DNA from: Eonycteris spelaea
Taxonomy: Eukaryota > Chordata > Mammalia > Chiroptera > Pteropodidae
Direction of reading: 5' to 3'
Length of the DNA: 64,000 bases
NCBI GenBank assembly: GCA_003508835.1
Contig: PUFA01000181.1
Location: forward strand, 1,798,001 to 1,862,000
Shown here: in pieces, positions 32,574 through 44,727 of the stretch
Numbering within the stretch: position 1 is the stretch's first letter
How the letters are laid out: each line of letters starts with the position of its first letter
The notes under the pieces: generated by a model
Databases searched by the model: none
Seen by the model: only the letters and a program-made list of their open reading frames with translations
What the model was told of the DNA's origin: nothing
Made by a program: the position numbers and the translations under genes

Positions 32574-34684
32574 TATGGAATCTCGGCCCCATTGTCACCT
32601 GCAGCCAAGGCAAAGATGTCCAGACCTAGATTAGGCCAGATACCATCTGGAGGTGGGGAGTCAGGCAGAACCAGCAGGGTATGGGGGAGTTGGGAAGAGT
32701 TGAAGATGGTTTCCGATGACCTTGTCTCTGCTTCAGGAAGTCACCACATAGGTCTAAGAATCCCCTGCCTCCAAGGAGCTTCTCTCCAGAAGCCAGAGGC
32801 CAGCAAGGTGAGCTGAAGGCTTTGCTGCTGAGCTCGAGTGAGTCTACCTGCTCTGTGATGAAGTTTATTCTTCTCCGCTTCTAGGGAGGGTCAGAGGTGT
32901 TACCCAAGGAAGGACAGAATGGGGAGTTCCCTGTGTGCCACTTGTCTGGGGAACCTTAAGTCTCGGGAGGGTCACTTTCTTTACTCTCTTGATTGTGACA
33001 AGACAGCTCCCAGCCCCTCCCAGAGTCTGTCATTTAAGTTGACAGTTCTTCCAAATAGGTAGCACCAGGTGTGCAAACGTATATGTATCCTCAAGGCTCA
33101 CTCAGCCATTCATTGGTACTGGGGTATAAGATATAGATATGTCTCGGCTCATTTACTTTATGATCTGGCTCTGGGCATCAAGAAAGATCTTGAAACCTTA
33201 TGAAACAGACATCTGTCCTGCCCTGGCGGCCCACTACTCGGCCCTACCCCTTTTCCGCTGCCCCCCCCCCTCCACTTTATTTGCTAAAGGGAAGGGACCT
33301 GCATCTGGGTCTTCACCAACACACGCCCACCCACACCCCTATAGCTATCCCTCAGCGGTGGGAAAGGGACAGTATCTCCTCCCCCTCGGGCTGATGCCTG
33401 CAGCCTGCCTTTTTCTTCATCGGCCCATGTGTGGGCCAGGACTGTGACTAGGCCAGCTTGAGGGTTGGAAGGGGAGTGGAGTGACACCCCTGCTTTCCTG
33501 AAGCCACTGTGCTTCTCGCAGCCACTTGTTCCCTAGAGTGAGAAGATCTAAGTCCCGGGTTCACATGGGCGGCCTCCTGACTCCGGTGCTCCCACTCCTC
33601 CACTAAGCTGGCTCCTGAGAGCTGTGTGATTCCACAGAACAGGAGTCCTTGACTCTGAGAATCTGATGAAGGTTATAGAGCCCCTACCCAGGCACAGAGC
33701 CACGCAGCCACAAATTATGTGATATTTCAGAGAGGATCATGCACCCCAAGGTGGGAACCACAACTCTAAATGAACTTGGCAAGGTGCTGTTTCTTGGCAC
33801 CTTGAAGAGGTTTGAAAGGACTCTGGCCCTCCCCAGTGCCTCTGATTCACAGGTGGCTTGGCCAGTCAGCCATGCTGGGCTTGGTGCCACAGCTTTTGGA
33901 TGGCCTCGGACCAGGGGGAGCTAAGCCTGCCAACTGAGGTGGCTCCTAAAAGGCCAGAGCTGCCTGAGCCCAGTGTTGCAGGAGTATCCAGAGGTCCCAG
34001 GAGGGGAGGCATTTTGGAAAGAGCCCAGAAACTTATGCAGGTGCTGGTTTAGGGGAGTTGCCAGGCACTAGTCAGCCCTCTGAAAAGGCCCAGCCCTCAC
34101 TGAGTGGCCTTGCTGGCTGCCCATGTGGTCAGGAGCTGCTCAGCAGGTGCTATTTGGACTTTCTTTTCCCTGTCAAATCATGCTTGGGACAGGAAGAGGG
34201 CCTGCGTGACAGCAGCCCTAGTATCTAGAGTAACACACATTCCCCCCAAACGTGGACCATGCCTGCCCAATCCCCAGAAGAAAGCCAGAGCCAGGCCTGG
34301 ATCTGGATCCCAGCGAGCCTTTTGACTAGGCCTCGCTGTCCTTGGTCCTCCAGGATGGGCCCTAGGGAAGCAGGAGGCAGCCATGGGAGCTGATTCTTCT
34401 GCAGAGAGGCTAGGAGGGCCCCATAACCCCACAGTGATTTCCCCATTTCTGCTTTGGCCAAGAGAGAATGGAACTTACTTCTGAGCCTGTAGCTGGAACA
34501 ATGTCTGTCCTGGACAGTGACCCCAGCCAGGGTGGGTGTATCCGGTGGGCACAGCCGAGTATCGGCAGCCACAGCTCCCCTCCCCATCAGATGCCTGAAT
34601 GCCTCCTCTGTGATCTGACCTCGGAGGACTCCCACCCCTCAGGCTTGTGTGGCACAAAATGCCAGAGAAGGAAGGGTTCTGCGC

Positions 34685-34815
34685 TGGTGGGAGTCAAGAG
34701 GCCTATCTCATTCTTCTGTCTTAACTTGCTGTATGACTTTGGGCAAATCTCTTCACCTCTCTGGTTCTCTAGCTTTGGTATAATGAATGAGCTAAACAGG
34801 ATGATCTCCTAGATC
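34685..34815 (+). repeat. MIR SINE fragment
   Basis: TAACTTGCTGTATGACTTTG, GGCAAATCTCTTCACCTCTC and TTCTCTAGCTTTGGTATAAT follow MIR order. Confidence 0.75.
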
Positions 34816-35059
34816 CAGTTCATGTGATGATTTTGGCCATGTCTCAAGATTCCTATTCCTAAGCCTTAAACGCTCAGCATGCTGGGAAATTTGGGGTGGG
34901 AGAGGTCACAGGTCCGCCCCGGGGCCAAGGCCAGCCATTCGCACAGGAGAAGAGAGGCAGGCAGGAATGTGGGGCTTCTCAACCTCTGTCATGAAGGAGC
35001 CTTGGTGGAAAGGCATTATTTTCTCTACCCCCCTACATCCCAATTTATATATTTGGTCC

Positions 35060-35745
35060 CTGAATATTGATGGGGCACCTTCCATGTGCTGAGCACTCTG
35101 GAGGTGGCCCAGCAGAGAGGCCTTGCTCTCATGGAACTTTCTATCTAGAAGAGAAGTCAGGCAATAAGTAAGATTATTTCAGGCTGGCCAAGTGCTGAAT
35201 TAAATTGGGTAATGGATTAGGCAGGGGTCCCCAACCCCGGGGCTGTGGACCAGTACCAGTACATGGCCCGATAGGAGCCAGGCCGCACAGCAGGAGGTGA
35301 GTGGTGGGTGAGCAAGCAAAGCTTCATCTGTATTTGCAACTGTTCCCCAGCGCTAACATCACCACTGCCTCAGCTCATCAGGCATTAAATTCTTAGAGGA
35401 GCACTGGTCCCTGGTGCCAGAAAGGTTGGGGACCGCTAGATTAGAGAGTAATGGGGAGGAAGAGGCCTTGCTTGGAGAGATAATTTTGAAGTAAGATTTC
35501 AATAACAAGAAGGTTTCTTGAAAGATCTGGGACAGTACATTCCAGGCAGAGGCACCGGCAAGGCACACACCTAGTAGCTGGGGTAACCATGGTGTGTTCT
35601 GAGACAGAGTCCACGTGCAGAGTGTAGCTTACTTTGAAGATAGTGGGCAGGGGCCAGATTGTGTAGGGCCTCACAGGCCATGACAAAATGTTTAGATTTT
35701 AATCTAGGTGCAGCAGGAAGCCCCTGGGGAGTTTAAGCCCAGTTT
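35060..35745 (-). repeat. L2 LINE, reverse orientation, split by a hAT-like insertion
   Basis: Left part: GATGGGGCACCTTCCATGTG, CTTGCTCTCATGGAACTTTC. Right part: CAGTACATTCCAGGCAGAGG, GGCAGGGGCCAGATTGTGTA and TTTAGATTTTAATCTAGGTG. Together they give the reverse L2 3' region in order, interrupted by an unrelated element at 35222-35438. Confidence 0.85.
35222..35438 (+). mobile_element. Non-autonomous hAT-like DNA transposon, copy 1
   Basis: Starts CAGGGGTCCCCAACC and ends GGTTGGGGACCGCTA, imperfect terminal inverted repeats of hAT (CAGgGG) type. The interior has GGAGCCAGGCCGCACAGCAG and AAGCTTCATCTGTATTTGCA. It is flanked by GATTAG on both sides (35215-35220 and 35439-35444), an imperfect remnant of an 8 bp duplication. 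It interrupts an L2. A second copy of the same family is at 62785-63009. I do not assign a subfamily name. Confidence 0.85.
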
Positions 35746-35749
35746 TAGT

Positions 35750-35970
35750 GATGCTGATACACTTCCAAGCACATGCTGAGTCCCAGGCATTGTTCTTAGC
35801 CCTTGCTTTGAATTAGGTGCTAATAACACCTTATAGGTTATCACCTAACTCACTTCAAGGCCTGCCTTCCGCTGGTTTTACATGTGAGGAAGCTGAGGCT
35901 CAGAGAGTGACACAGATAAGGTCCCATGAGTGGCTTAGTGCAGGACCCAGTGCTCAAACCAGGTCTTAGC
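35750..35970 (-). repeat. MIR SINE, reverse orientation
   Basis: ACATGCTGAGTCCCAGGCAT, TTTACATGTGAGGAAGCTGA, GGCTCAGAGAGTGACACAGA and CAGGACCCAGTGCTCAAACC match reverse MIR in order. Confidence 0.8.
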
Positions 35971-38194
35971 TATCAGGCCATCCTGCCAAGCAGAAGGCGC
36001 AGGGCCCACTGGGGGCCTGTGGCTGGTTCTCAGTTGTCTAGTCGTTTTGGTGGTCATGGAGCCTGTGTGTCCTGGATGGCGTGCTCCTAGAGGCAGGAGG
36101 TCCCGCCCAGTAGCCTTGTTATGTGTGGTCCCCAGCCAGCTTGCTGTGCATAGAAGAGAGCAGTTACTTGTGATGATGTCTCGTGAACGTGAGACTTGTG
36201 GCACGTGGGGCCCAGGGAGGAGTCCTCTGGGAGGCCCCTCAGTGGGCACAGGCCCTGGAATTGCTGGTACCTCTCATTCTCACTATCAGGCTCTGTGCCC
36301 AGACAGTCTTCCTGGCTAGGAAAGGGAAGATGAAGTCAGCTTCAGAGAAGGACTTTCATAATTTTTACCAAACCTCTCCAGATCAGAGGGAAACCACTGA
36401 GCCCACGGTGTTCCAAATGGCACTTGGCCTATCCGTGGCAACTGGCATGAAACCTCCCAGTCAGGACTTTAGGTAGCCTCTTGCCTCGGACTCTAACCCA
36501 TTCTCTTTGGGGCAAGGGCTGCTGGGAGCTGCCTCTGTGTTGCTTTGACCCTGACCAATTCCTTTTCCCTGCCCTTGTTACCCTGGTGCCCCCTGCGCTG
36601 GGGAAGGGCAACTTTCTGGCTGTTAGTTTGAGGCCTGATTCTGGAATGAAGTCTCCAGGCTGTGTGGGGCAGGGAGGGAAGTGGTGGGTGGACACATCTC
36701 TCTCGGAGCCTGAGAGAGATGTGCCCAGCCTTGGGGGCCTTTTCGAAGCAGCCTGGGTTTGGTTTCTGTCTGCAGATGTGCTTAGCCCAAGGGCTAAAAG
36801 TGTGGCAGGCACAGGGCAGGCTGAGCCGCTGGAATGCAGATCACTGGGGAAGTCAGGTCACAGCGGGTGCTATGAGGTTAACCTGGCTTCAATAAAAGCC
36901 TCATTCAGAGCTGCTAAACCTTTCCCTATGTGAGCCTCTGGGAACTTCAAAGTTCTGGGGAGGGGCTTGGGGTAGGCAAGCTGAGACAAGGTGGCCTCAT
37001 CCTGGTGCCTTGTACAAGCCTGTCGTGTGGCCGGCCGGAAGTGGGTACCTGACCCTGCGTGAGGGCTGAGGGGCAGAGCTTCCTTGCCCTTGCGGCGGGG
37101 GGCCTGGCTTCTGGGTGAGTTTGCTGAGCCTGACTGTGGTCTCCCCTGACCTAGCTGCTGAGCTGGAATCTAGGATACAGACCCTGGCGTCCCCCTCCAA
37201 CTCTGCCCCGCTTCTATGAGTTTCTCTCAGAGTGGCCACGTTGACAGAGTCCTCTAGTACCCTCCCTAAGAGAGAGGAGAGGCAAACTCTTGGCAGTTCC
37301 TTGTTCCCTTCATTGCCAGCCCCACCATGCCTCTCACGCCTGTGGTCTGTCCAATGACAGGCTGGCTTTGTGTCCCAAGGGGACCCAGCCCAGAGCATAG
37401 GGATGCACTTGGGAGAGTACAAGAGAAAGCCAGCCCGGGACCGCCATCGTGGCCACTAGCCTGGGAGCCACAGGAAATGTACTCCCCCTCTGCCCCCATC
37501 AGACAAGACACCTGGCTCAGGGCCTGGTCACAGCCCAGCACTCAGCCTCTGGCAGGCATCCCTAGAAACATGGCCAGGCAGCTCTACCTTCCACTCAACA
37601 CCCCGTTCACTCTTAGGATGACAACTTCGGTGTACTGGATTTACTGCCCTTGTTGTTAAGAAGCACTTAGTTTTTTTTAACCCTAAAAACAACTCTGGGG
37701 ACGTCCACACCGCCACTTGGGACAGGCCCAGGATGCCAGGCCCCGGGCTCAGAAAACCAAGGGGAGAGCATCGCTGGAGTGAAAGAAAGGCAGAGCTCAG
37801 CCTCAAAAGGGTCAGAAGGTCAGACAGGGGCTGTGCTAGGGATGCGAACTCCTCGGGGCCTCGGGGGCCCATGCTGTGGAGGTGACAGAGTGAGGCTCCA
37901 AGGGAAGGGGCTCAGCATTGAGAAGTGGAGGCCTGGGAGCCCTTAGAGCCCCTGGTGAATACTTCATAGGAGCCAGTCGCCTAGTGATCCCATGTGTTAT
38001 ATCCCAGAGTAGCACACAGATGGCTTCTCTGTGCCGGTGCCTCCCCCTCCACTGGGCCCATGGTGCTGATTCTGACTGGTGATCCCCATAGACAGGGCCC
38101 CACTGGCCCCTCATTGTAGATTGAAGTAGCCCATGTAAGGGTGTGGGGAAGGGGTGGCAGCAGAAATCACTGGAAGACTTTCCGGCGAGCCGGG

Positions 38195-38275
38195 TGATTA
38201 GGGACATGTGGTATAGTGGGAAGACTGACCCATCGTCAGAAGGACCCAGGTTTGAACATGGGCTCTGTTACCTTT
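38195..38275 (+). repeat. MIR SINE 5' fragment
   Basis: GTGGTATAGTGGGAAGACTG, ACCCAGGTTTGAACATGGGC, TCTGTTACC is the tRNA-related head of MIR; the rest is missing. Confidence 0.75.
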
Positions 38276-39829
38276 AGGGGGAGCATGATGGGGACCCCCG
38301 GCTCACTGGTACTGCCAAAATCCCAAGCACTGAGAGGTGGCCATGAATAGCCATCAAGCCAGAGGGAAGGAGAAGCGCTTCGGTCACCTGCTTCAGGCTG
38401 GTGAGAAACGGGAGGAGGGGCTTAGACCTCTCCTGCCTCTTCCAAGTTTGTTCGCAAAAATAAAGGCCGTACTATCCGGCGGGTGCTCAGGTGTGCAAAG
38501 AGTACCCCCCCCTGCCCTTGGATCCTCAAATCTTCTCAACCCCTGCAACACTGCTGGGATGTTTTCTGTCCTGAACTTGAGGCCACTGAGGCCCAACCAG
38601 GTGAGATGGCCTCGGCATCTACCTGCCGGACTCTCCCTGAGAATCCACAGTCTCTTTAGGTGGGGATACAGGATTCCTGGAAGGGCCCAGGATTCTGTTG
38701 CTGGGGACCTGGTGGTTCTCTTATGGTCATCAGTCCCAAAGCTCAGCCGATTCTCCCTGGGAGAAAGAGGTCTGAATATGCAGACGTGAGCTAACCCACT
38801 CATTCGTCAGTTTCTCGAGCATGTTCTGTCTACTGCTTGGGCCTCACCTTGGCAGAGCCCTACTGTGTGTGTATTACCTATAGAGTAAAGGAGAGGCCCT
38901 CTGGGGGTCTTCCCCAACCTGACCTCAGCAGCCCCATTTACCTCCCTCAGGTGATCTGACATCCTCAAGGTGACTGGTCTGCAGGGCCAGTGGATGGTGC
39001 CCCTGCGCTGGGACTGGAGGTGGAGCAGTCAGGTGTTCCCATGCACTGCCATCCCAGGGGCTGGGTCCTCTGCCCCCAGCACTAATCTAATCAGGAAATA
39101 GCAGAGTCTACATTTCCCAGGGGTTATAAATAGCCACAGCAATCCAGGCAGCATCATTTCTCTGGAAAATGTGCCATGTCCCTTTCCACCCTCCCTTCTC
39201 TGTATTTAAATGATGTCCTGAAATAGACTTGGTTTCTGGAGGCTGCTGGCCTCCTGTGAGACAGCTTCATTGTTGGGGTGCTAAGGAGCTAGGCAGGCCT
39301 CTCTGAGTGGATACCAGGGTGCACCTATAGAGGGGATCAGGCATATGGCAGTGGTGGAGACTAGCAGAAAAACTCGGAAGGACCACCTTATCCAGACCTG
39401 GCCTCTGACAGGCTGGTGTGTATGAAACAACAGGAAATGGTATTGGCAGGCTGAAGAGGGACAGGGTCTTATGGGCAGAGGGGAACTGAAGATTCCCAAG
39501 GCCTGGGGTTATGCAGGGAGGCTTTCTGGAAGAAGAAGGGCGGCACTGGTCCTTACCATCAGGAGTTGCTTGTCCTGTCTCAGATGCTTCCAGGGAAATC
39601 TGGGGCTGCTACTTAGCTAGAATAGAGCGAGTGAAGGGAAGGAACAGAAGGATTGTACTGGCGGTGGCCTGCCAGTACCCACGTCTTCCCCTGGTGCCAG
39701 ACCATGTGCCAGGAGCCCTGATGTCTCCTTTCTAAATAAATAATGGTAGTAGCAGCTGCCATTGTTGCCAAGACTCCAGGCCAGGTTTTTTACATGTTCT
39801 CTTGCAGGTGTAGCTGACCAGGTGAGTCA

Positions 39830-40040
39830 GGGAGACTTGATTTTTGTTTTCCAGCTCTCACTTTCTAGATGTGTGGCACTGGGCAAGTTCCTTGTTCTCT
39901 TTAAGCCTCAGCGTCCTCATCTGTGAAAACAGCTATAAAAGCTTAAACCTCACAGGCTTGTTATGATGATTAAATGAGATGCTGTATATAAAGGGTGTGG
40001 CATTGTGGCGGACTTAGAGGAGATGCTCACAATATGCCAT
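39830..40040 (+). repeat. MIR SINE
   Basis: CTAGATGTGTGGCACTGGGC, TTAAGCCTCAGCGTCCTCAT, GTTATGATGATTAAATGAGA match MIR. Confidence 0.85.
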
Positions 40041-40190
40041 TTATAGCAACCCTCTGAAGAAAGGAAACTGAGGTTCAGGGAGGTTAAACGATGTGCCCCA
40101 GTTCACACAGTTGAAGGGAAGAGCGAACATTTGGACCCAGGTTGATCTGACTCTCAATCCCCACACTTTCCTCACTCAGGCTGTGTCCAG
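40040..40190 (-). repeat. MIR SINE fragment, reverse orientation
   Basis: GAAGAAAGGAAACTGAGGTT, CAGGGAGGTTAAACGATGTG and GGACCCAGGTTGATCTGACT match reverse MIR. It directly abuts a forward MIR, giving a head-to-head pair. Confidence 0.75.
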
Positions 40191-40499
40191 ATGCCACTCC
40201 AAGACCCAGGGAGGGACCACTGGCTCAGTCCATGGCAGATACCAGGAGGGTCCAGTACAGGGGAATGGCATTAGGTGAATCTGGCCAGTGCCAGGACCAT
40301 GGAATTGGCCTGAGATTCATGCTGATGCCTGGAGAGATGTGTGCTAAAAGGGGCAGTCAGAGGAGGGAGATTGGGGGGCTGGGTGAAAACGGTGAAGGGA
40401 TGGAGAAATACAAAGAGGTAGTTATGAAATAGTACACAGAGCAAGCAACTCCTGACGCTAAGGCCCAGTGCTAGCCCTTCTTCCAGAAAGCCTCCCTGG

Positions 40500-40690
40500 A
40501 TAACCCCAGTGGGGTGTGAAGTACAGCACAGGGAACATGGTAATAACTATGTGTGGTGCCACATAGGGACTAGACTAATCAGAGGGATCGCTTTGTAAAT
40601 TATATAAATGTCTAATTACTATGTTGTATGCTTGAAACTAATATAAAATAATATCGACCATCTACTGTACCTGAAAAATAGAAAGTACTT
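40500..40690 (+). repeat. L1 3' end fragment
   Basis: The GTAATAACTATGTGTGGTGC, GGGACTAGACTAATCAG, TTGTAAATTATATAAATGTC, ATGTTGTATGCTTGAAACTA series is the 3' terminal sequence of L1 elements common in laurasiatherian genomes. The 5' part is missing. No clear target-site duplication is seen. Confidence 0.75.
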
Positions 40691-41763
40691 ATGAGAACAC
40701 TATGGAAAAGAAAAAGTGAAGGTGGTCACTCTAGAATGTGTGTCCCAAGGGTAGCACCTGCCTTTGTTGACATAGAGCAGTTGAGATCTCCCTACTACAG
40801 GTGGCCACTGCTGGAGGACGGGGCTGGGGGCAGACCCAGGGCCTGTGTCCAAGACCCGGAATTCTCGATGAAGTTAAGTCCTGGTGAGAGATCCGGACAA
40901 AAAGAAGTTTAGAGGAGGGGGAAGCTGCAGGAACGTGAGACCAAAGTTGGTGCTTCCTTTGGGGGCCCCGTAGGACACTTGGCCCCAAGCCTTCTGGAAT
41001 AGAGAGCATGGCTGCAGCCAGGCTCAGGAGTCCCACAGCTTAGGGAAGGTGTTTGAGGAACTGGGTGAGGGGTGCTCCATCCTCTCTACACCGCTCTCCT
41101 CCTCTCCTATTTTCGGTTCTGTTTCTTCTCTGGGCAGAGCACCGACTGCTGATGACTGGGCCTAGGCCAGAGCAGGCTCAAATGTAGGTCCCAGACCCCA
41201 TCAGACACTTGGGTGCCACTTGTCCCCAGCTGGTACTTGTGTGATAGAAGGTGTGAGAAGGAATTACCTTAAGCTGTAGGAAGCCCCAGGGCTCAGCCCA
41301 CCCTGAGCTGACCCAGATCCAGTTTTCCTCTGTGACGACGGCCCTGGTCGGAGCATGCAGATCCTGAACTCCCATAGGTTCTATTGCCAACAAAGGGCCT
41401 TCCTGTGAAGGGCCTTTCCCCATCACCTGTCTGCAGAGGAGCGGGAGGCTCACTGGGGAACTTGGCCCAGGGCTCTGAGACCTCCTGGGTGGCCGACAAA
41501 GGCGCCAATGAAAATATTGGTGTAGGTGTTGAGAGACTAAAAGACATGGAATGGCAGGGTTACCAATCCTTTCGTAAGTCAGGTGCTTTCCCGTTGTTTT
41601 CCACACAACTGATGGAAATTGTCAGCCGAGAGACCATTTAAAATAAATGTTTCGTAATATGCATATATGCAATTTAAGGCCAATAATGAGGAAAGAGGTT
41701 AAAAATTATGTAACATTCCTATAATAAAACTATTTTCAGCCCCACCTACTTATTTATGTGAAC

Positions 41764-41777
41764 AAGATGTTTCATTT
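41764..41777. repeat. Target-site duplication, left copy (L1)
   Basis: AAGATGTTTCATTT, identical to 42138-42151. Confidence 0.92.
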
Positions 41778-42137
41778 GGTACTGCCGTTTGCGACAACAT
41801 GGATGGACCTCGAGATAATCATGCTAAGCGAAATAAGCCAGACAGAAAAAGTTGAAAACCACATGCTATCACTTATATGTGGGATATAAATCTAAAAGCA
41901 ACAGACAGACATGACAAACAGAGACTCATGGACATGGACTGTAGACTGGTATTTACCAGAGGGGAGGGAAGGAGTGGGGAGGTAGGTAGGGTAAAAGGGG
42001 TCAAATATATGGTGATAGAAAGAAATCTAACTATGGGCAGTGAACACACAATGCAATATATATATGACTTACTGTTGAATTTTGTTTTGAAACTTATTGG
42101 ATTTCATTAATCAATGTCGCTATAAATAAATAAGTAA
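41778..42137 (+). mobile_element. 5'-truncated L1 insertion
   Basis: About 360 bp of L1 3' end: ACAACATGGATGGACCTCGA, GCGAAATAAGCCAGACAGAA, ACATGCTATCACTTATATGT and ACTGGTATTTACCAGAGGGG, ending in an A-rich tail (TATAAATAAATAAGTAAA). A perfect 14 bp duplication, AAGATGTTTCATTT, flanks it at 41764-41777 and 42138-42151. The perfect duplication indicates a relatively recent insertion compared with other repeats here. Confidence 0.92.
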
Positions 42138-42151
42138 AAGATGTTTCATTT
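42138..42151. repeat. Target-site duplication, right copy (L1)
   Basis: AAGATGTTTCATTT directly after the A-rich tail of the L1; identical to 41764-41777. Confidence 0.92.
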
Positions 42152-43039
42152 ACATCTTTAAAAACAAAACTCAAAAAATACAAACAACTGATGCTGGATC
42201 CTGTTTCACCCTAGTGAAAAATAATATTCATATACATACATGAACTAAGAAAAAAAATGCTCTATCCATCTCATTATGAGATGTAATTCCACCTAAATGG
42301 TACTTTCCTGCAGAATATTTATTAAAATTTATAATATGTTGGGTAATTTTTTTATTGTATACTGCTAATCATTGTAATAACCAATCCAGAATACGTTTTG
42401 AATATTTGAGGCCTTGTGGTCTCAGGAAATTTTTCATTTCCACTTTTATACAAACATTTTTGTTGAAGCAAAGTAGAATAGGGTGATGAATAAAACACTT
42501 TAAAGTAGAAAAATACAAAGTAGGACAACATTCTTTGCAAGAAATAGAATAGAAACATAAATTCAAGAAGAAAAAGAAGCTATGCAGTGTTTCTACAAGG
42601 GAAAGAAGAGCTTGTTCATGTCTTTTTTTAAGTGAATGATGGTGGGTATCAAATCACAGTGGTATTTGGATTCCACTGAAACACATTTAAAAGAATGAGG
42701 TAACCGTTTTATTTTAAGATGTAAATATTTACATTATTTTGGAAATTCTATTCCTTGCAACTATTTAAACTTGCTTTGAAAATGTTCAGATGTTGACTTT
42801 AAAATGTGCCAGAGAGTGGATAGTTTTTCAAAATTATTTTGTGGGTGCATAAGAAAAAACACCCCGAAGGCCACTGGGTTAGAGAAATAGAGTCCTGTCC
42901 AGTCCCCTGTGAAAGAGGCTCAGAGGCCTGCCCTCCCATCCTCCCTGGGGCTCCTGCCCAATCTGGGGACCTCCCCTGCAGAGTGTTTGTTTCCCTGGTG
43001 GCCAGCCACCTACCCCAAGTTATCTCACCCAGTCTTCAC

Positions 43040-43205
43040 ATCAGTCCAGTGAGGCAGGTCTGTTACTGGCTGCAATGAACAGATCAAACAAACGAGGCTT
43101 AGCAAGGTTAAAACTTCCCAAGGTCACACAGCTTGGAAGCAGCAGAGCTGGGATTCAGACCCAGCAGCGTGACTCCTGAGACTGGGCTCTTCTGCATTGC
43201 ACTAC
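43040..43205 (-). repeat. MIR SINE, reverse orientation
   Basis: AACGAGGCTTAGCAAGGTTA, AAGGTCACACAGCTTGGAAG and GGGATTCAGACCCAGCAGCG match the reverse MIR core. Confidence 0.8.
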
Positions 43206-43259
43206 CTCCCATTCAGCACTTCCACAACACTGGCCCCCTCCCCTCCTATCAACTCCAAT

Positions 43260-43390
43260 TTGAGTAGTCAAGCAAGTTGCTTATTGTTTGTGAGCCTTGG
43301 TTTCTGCATCTGTGAAATGGGTGATGATCACGTCTCACAGGGTGGTGGTCAGGAGAATGAGACGTGATGGGCAGAAGGCCTAACAGTGTG
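43260..43390 (+). repeat. MIR SINE fragment
   Basis: GTGAGCCTTGGTTTCTGCAT, CTGTGAAATGGGTGATGATC match the MIR core. Confidence 0.75.
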
Positions 43391-43613
43391 TTCCCTACCT
43401 CCTTCACTAAGTGGGGGGCCATCCTGCACTAGGGACTGGGGGCTGGAGCCTTCCTGAACAGTTGGTTTCAAGATAAACATCAGGCCCCCCTCTGCCTTCC
43501 TGATCATTAGCCAGCTTAAGAGCAGTTGTTGACCAGCAGAGACAGCTCTGGCGTGGTCTCTGAGCTGTCATCTCTTTCCCACTCACGTTCTCTTTCTTCC
43601 TCTCTCTCCACAG

Positions 43614-43673
43614 TTGGATCCACAAACTGTAGAAACTAAGAACTGGCACACAGATGTGATTGAGATGAACGGG
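43614..43673 (+). CDS. ABR: ABR exon w11: linker after C2
   Basis: 60 nt, 20 codons in phase 0 reading [35 protein letters not shown] is ABR-specific; BCR has a different sequence at this place. This would also be the second exon of the short internal-promoter isoform. Acceptor CCACAG, donor GTGAGC. Confidence 0.97.
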
Positions 43674-43915
43674 GTGAGCCAGAAAGATGGGAAACGTCTG
43701 CGCAGTGGGTGGTAGACTGGTCTCCGGCTAGTGTCCCCAGGGTGCTGTCCTGCCTCTGTCCCATGAGCCCCGTCCTTCTCCTCTGCCTACACCCTTCTCA
43801 CTCCCACCCTGCAGGTGTTTCAGGGAAACCTGGGTGTTTGCAGTCCTGGGGAGAGGGACCCTGGAATTTGGGGGGCACTCCTCAGGCACTCACATCCTGC
43901 TTCACCCCCAAGCAG

Positions 43916-44025
43916 ATCAAAGTGGAATTCTCCATGAAATTCACCAGCCGAGATATGAGCCTGAAGAGGACTCCGTCCAAAAAGCAGACTGGCGTCTTTG
44001 GTGTGAAGATCAGTGTGGTGACTAA
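43916..44025 (+). CDS. ABR: ABR exon w12: linker to RhoGAP domain
   Basis: 110 nt, 36 codons plus [22 protein letters not shown] then [16 protein letters not shown]. The KKQTGVFGV segment is shared with BCR and leads into the GAP domain. The donor is GTAGGT, leaving a split lysine (AA|G). The 242 bp intron before it (43674-43915) holds no recognised feature. Confidence 0.97.
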
Positions 44026-44727
44026 GTAGGTGCTGCCTCCATTGTCTGCACGCTGGCATTAGCCCCGGGGTCCCTCCCAGCCCCTGCCTTCCAGCCTCCC
44101 TGCCCACGTCTGGCCCCCAATCACTCACCCTCTACGTCAATAGTGATGACAGCCAGTTTGGAGGCCAAAGGTGCTCAGCAGTGGTGTGCTCTGTCTCACA
44201 CACTGCTTTCGGAGTAAGAGAGCCAGCACTTAACCATTGGGAGATTGCATGCGAAAATCCCAGGTTGTCCACTTCCCTTAATAAGTGGGAAAATTTGACA
44301 GCTATAGGCCCACATCTTGACTTGGCAACAGCAGGCTGGACTCCAAGGAGTGGTTGCCCCTTGGGAAAGGGCAGGCATCCTCAGCTTACCACTGCCTTGT
44401 CTACTGGACCTGACCCACCTTCCTCATGTAGGTTCCATAGCACTGGAATCTGAGGCCTCTGTTCTAAGGACCATTCTTTCCTTAGTCTTGAGCTTATCTC
44501 CCAAAACTTCCTCCTGCCTGAGTCCCTTGCTGTCCCTCAGTGGACAGGTCTTGGGTAGGCTAGGTAGGGTGGGGGGGTAGCATGGCCTCTTTCTCAGCCC
44601 TTTCTGTGTCCCCTACCTCCTGATCCTAGAGGCTAGAGTCCTTCAAAGCCAAGGTATTTGGGGAGGGACTACGTAGCTATCATTAGGAGGCCTCTCGCCA
44701 CCCTCCCTCACATCCCCTCCCCCCCAG
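44026..44727 (+). other. ABR: ABR intron w12-w13
   Basis: 702 bp intron ending in the C-rich acceptor CCCCCCCAG. No repeat recognised. Confidence 0.8.

Larger units (their letters stand above)
29866..43613 (+). other. ABR: ABR large intron w10-w11, second half
   Basis: 13.7 kb between the internal first exon and w11. It holds a hAT-like element nested in a reverse L2 (35060-35745), MIR fragments, L1 3' pieces at about 40500-40690 and 41778-42137, a 26-base T run (32299-32324) and a 12-base G run (32562-32573). An AT-rich block from 42140 to 42840 has no identified element. The acceptor CTCCACAG ends at 43613. Confidence 0.6.
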
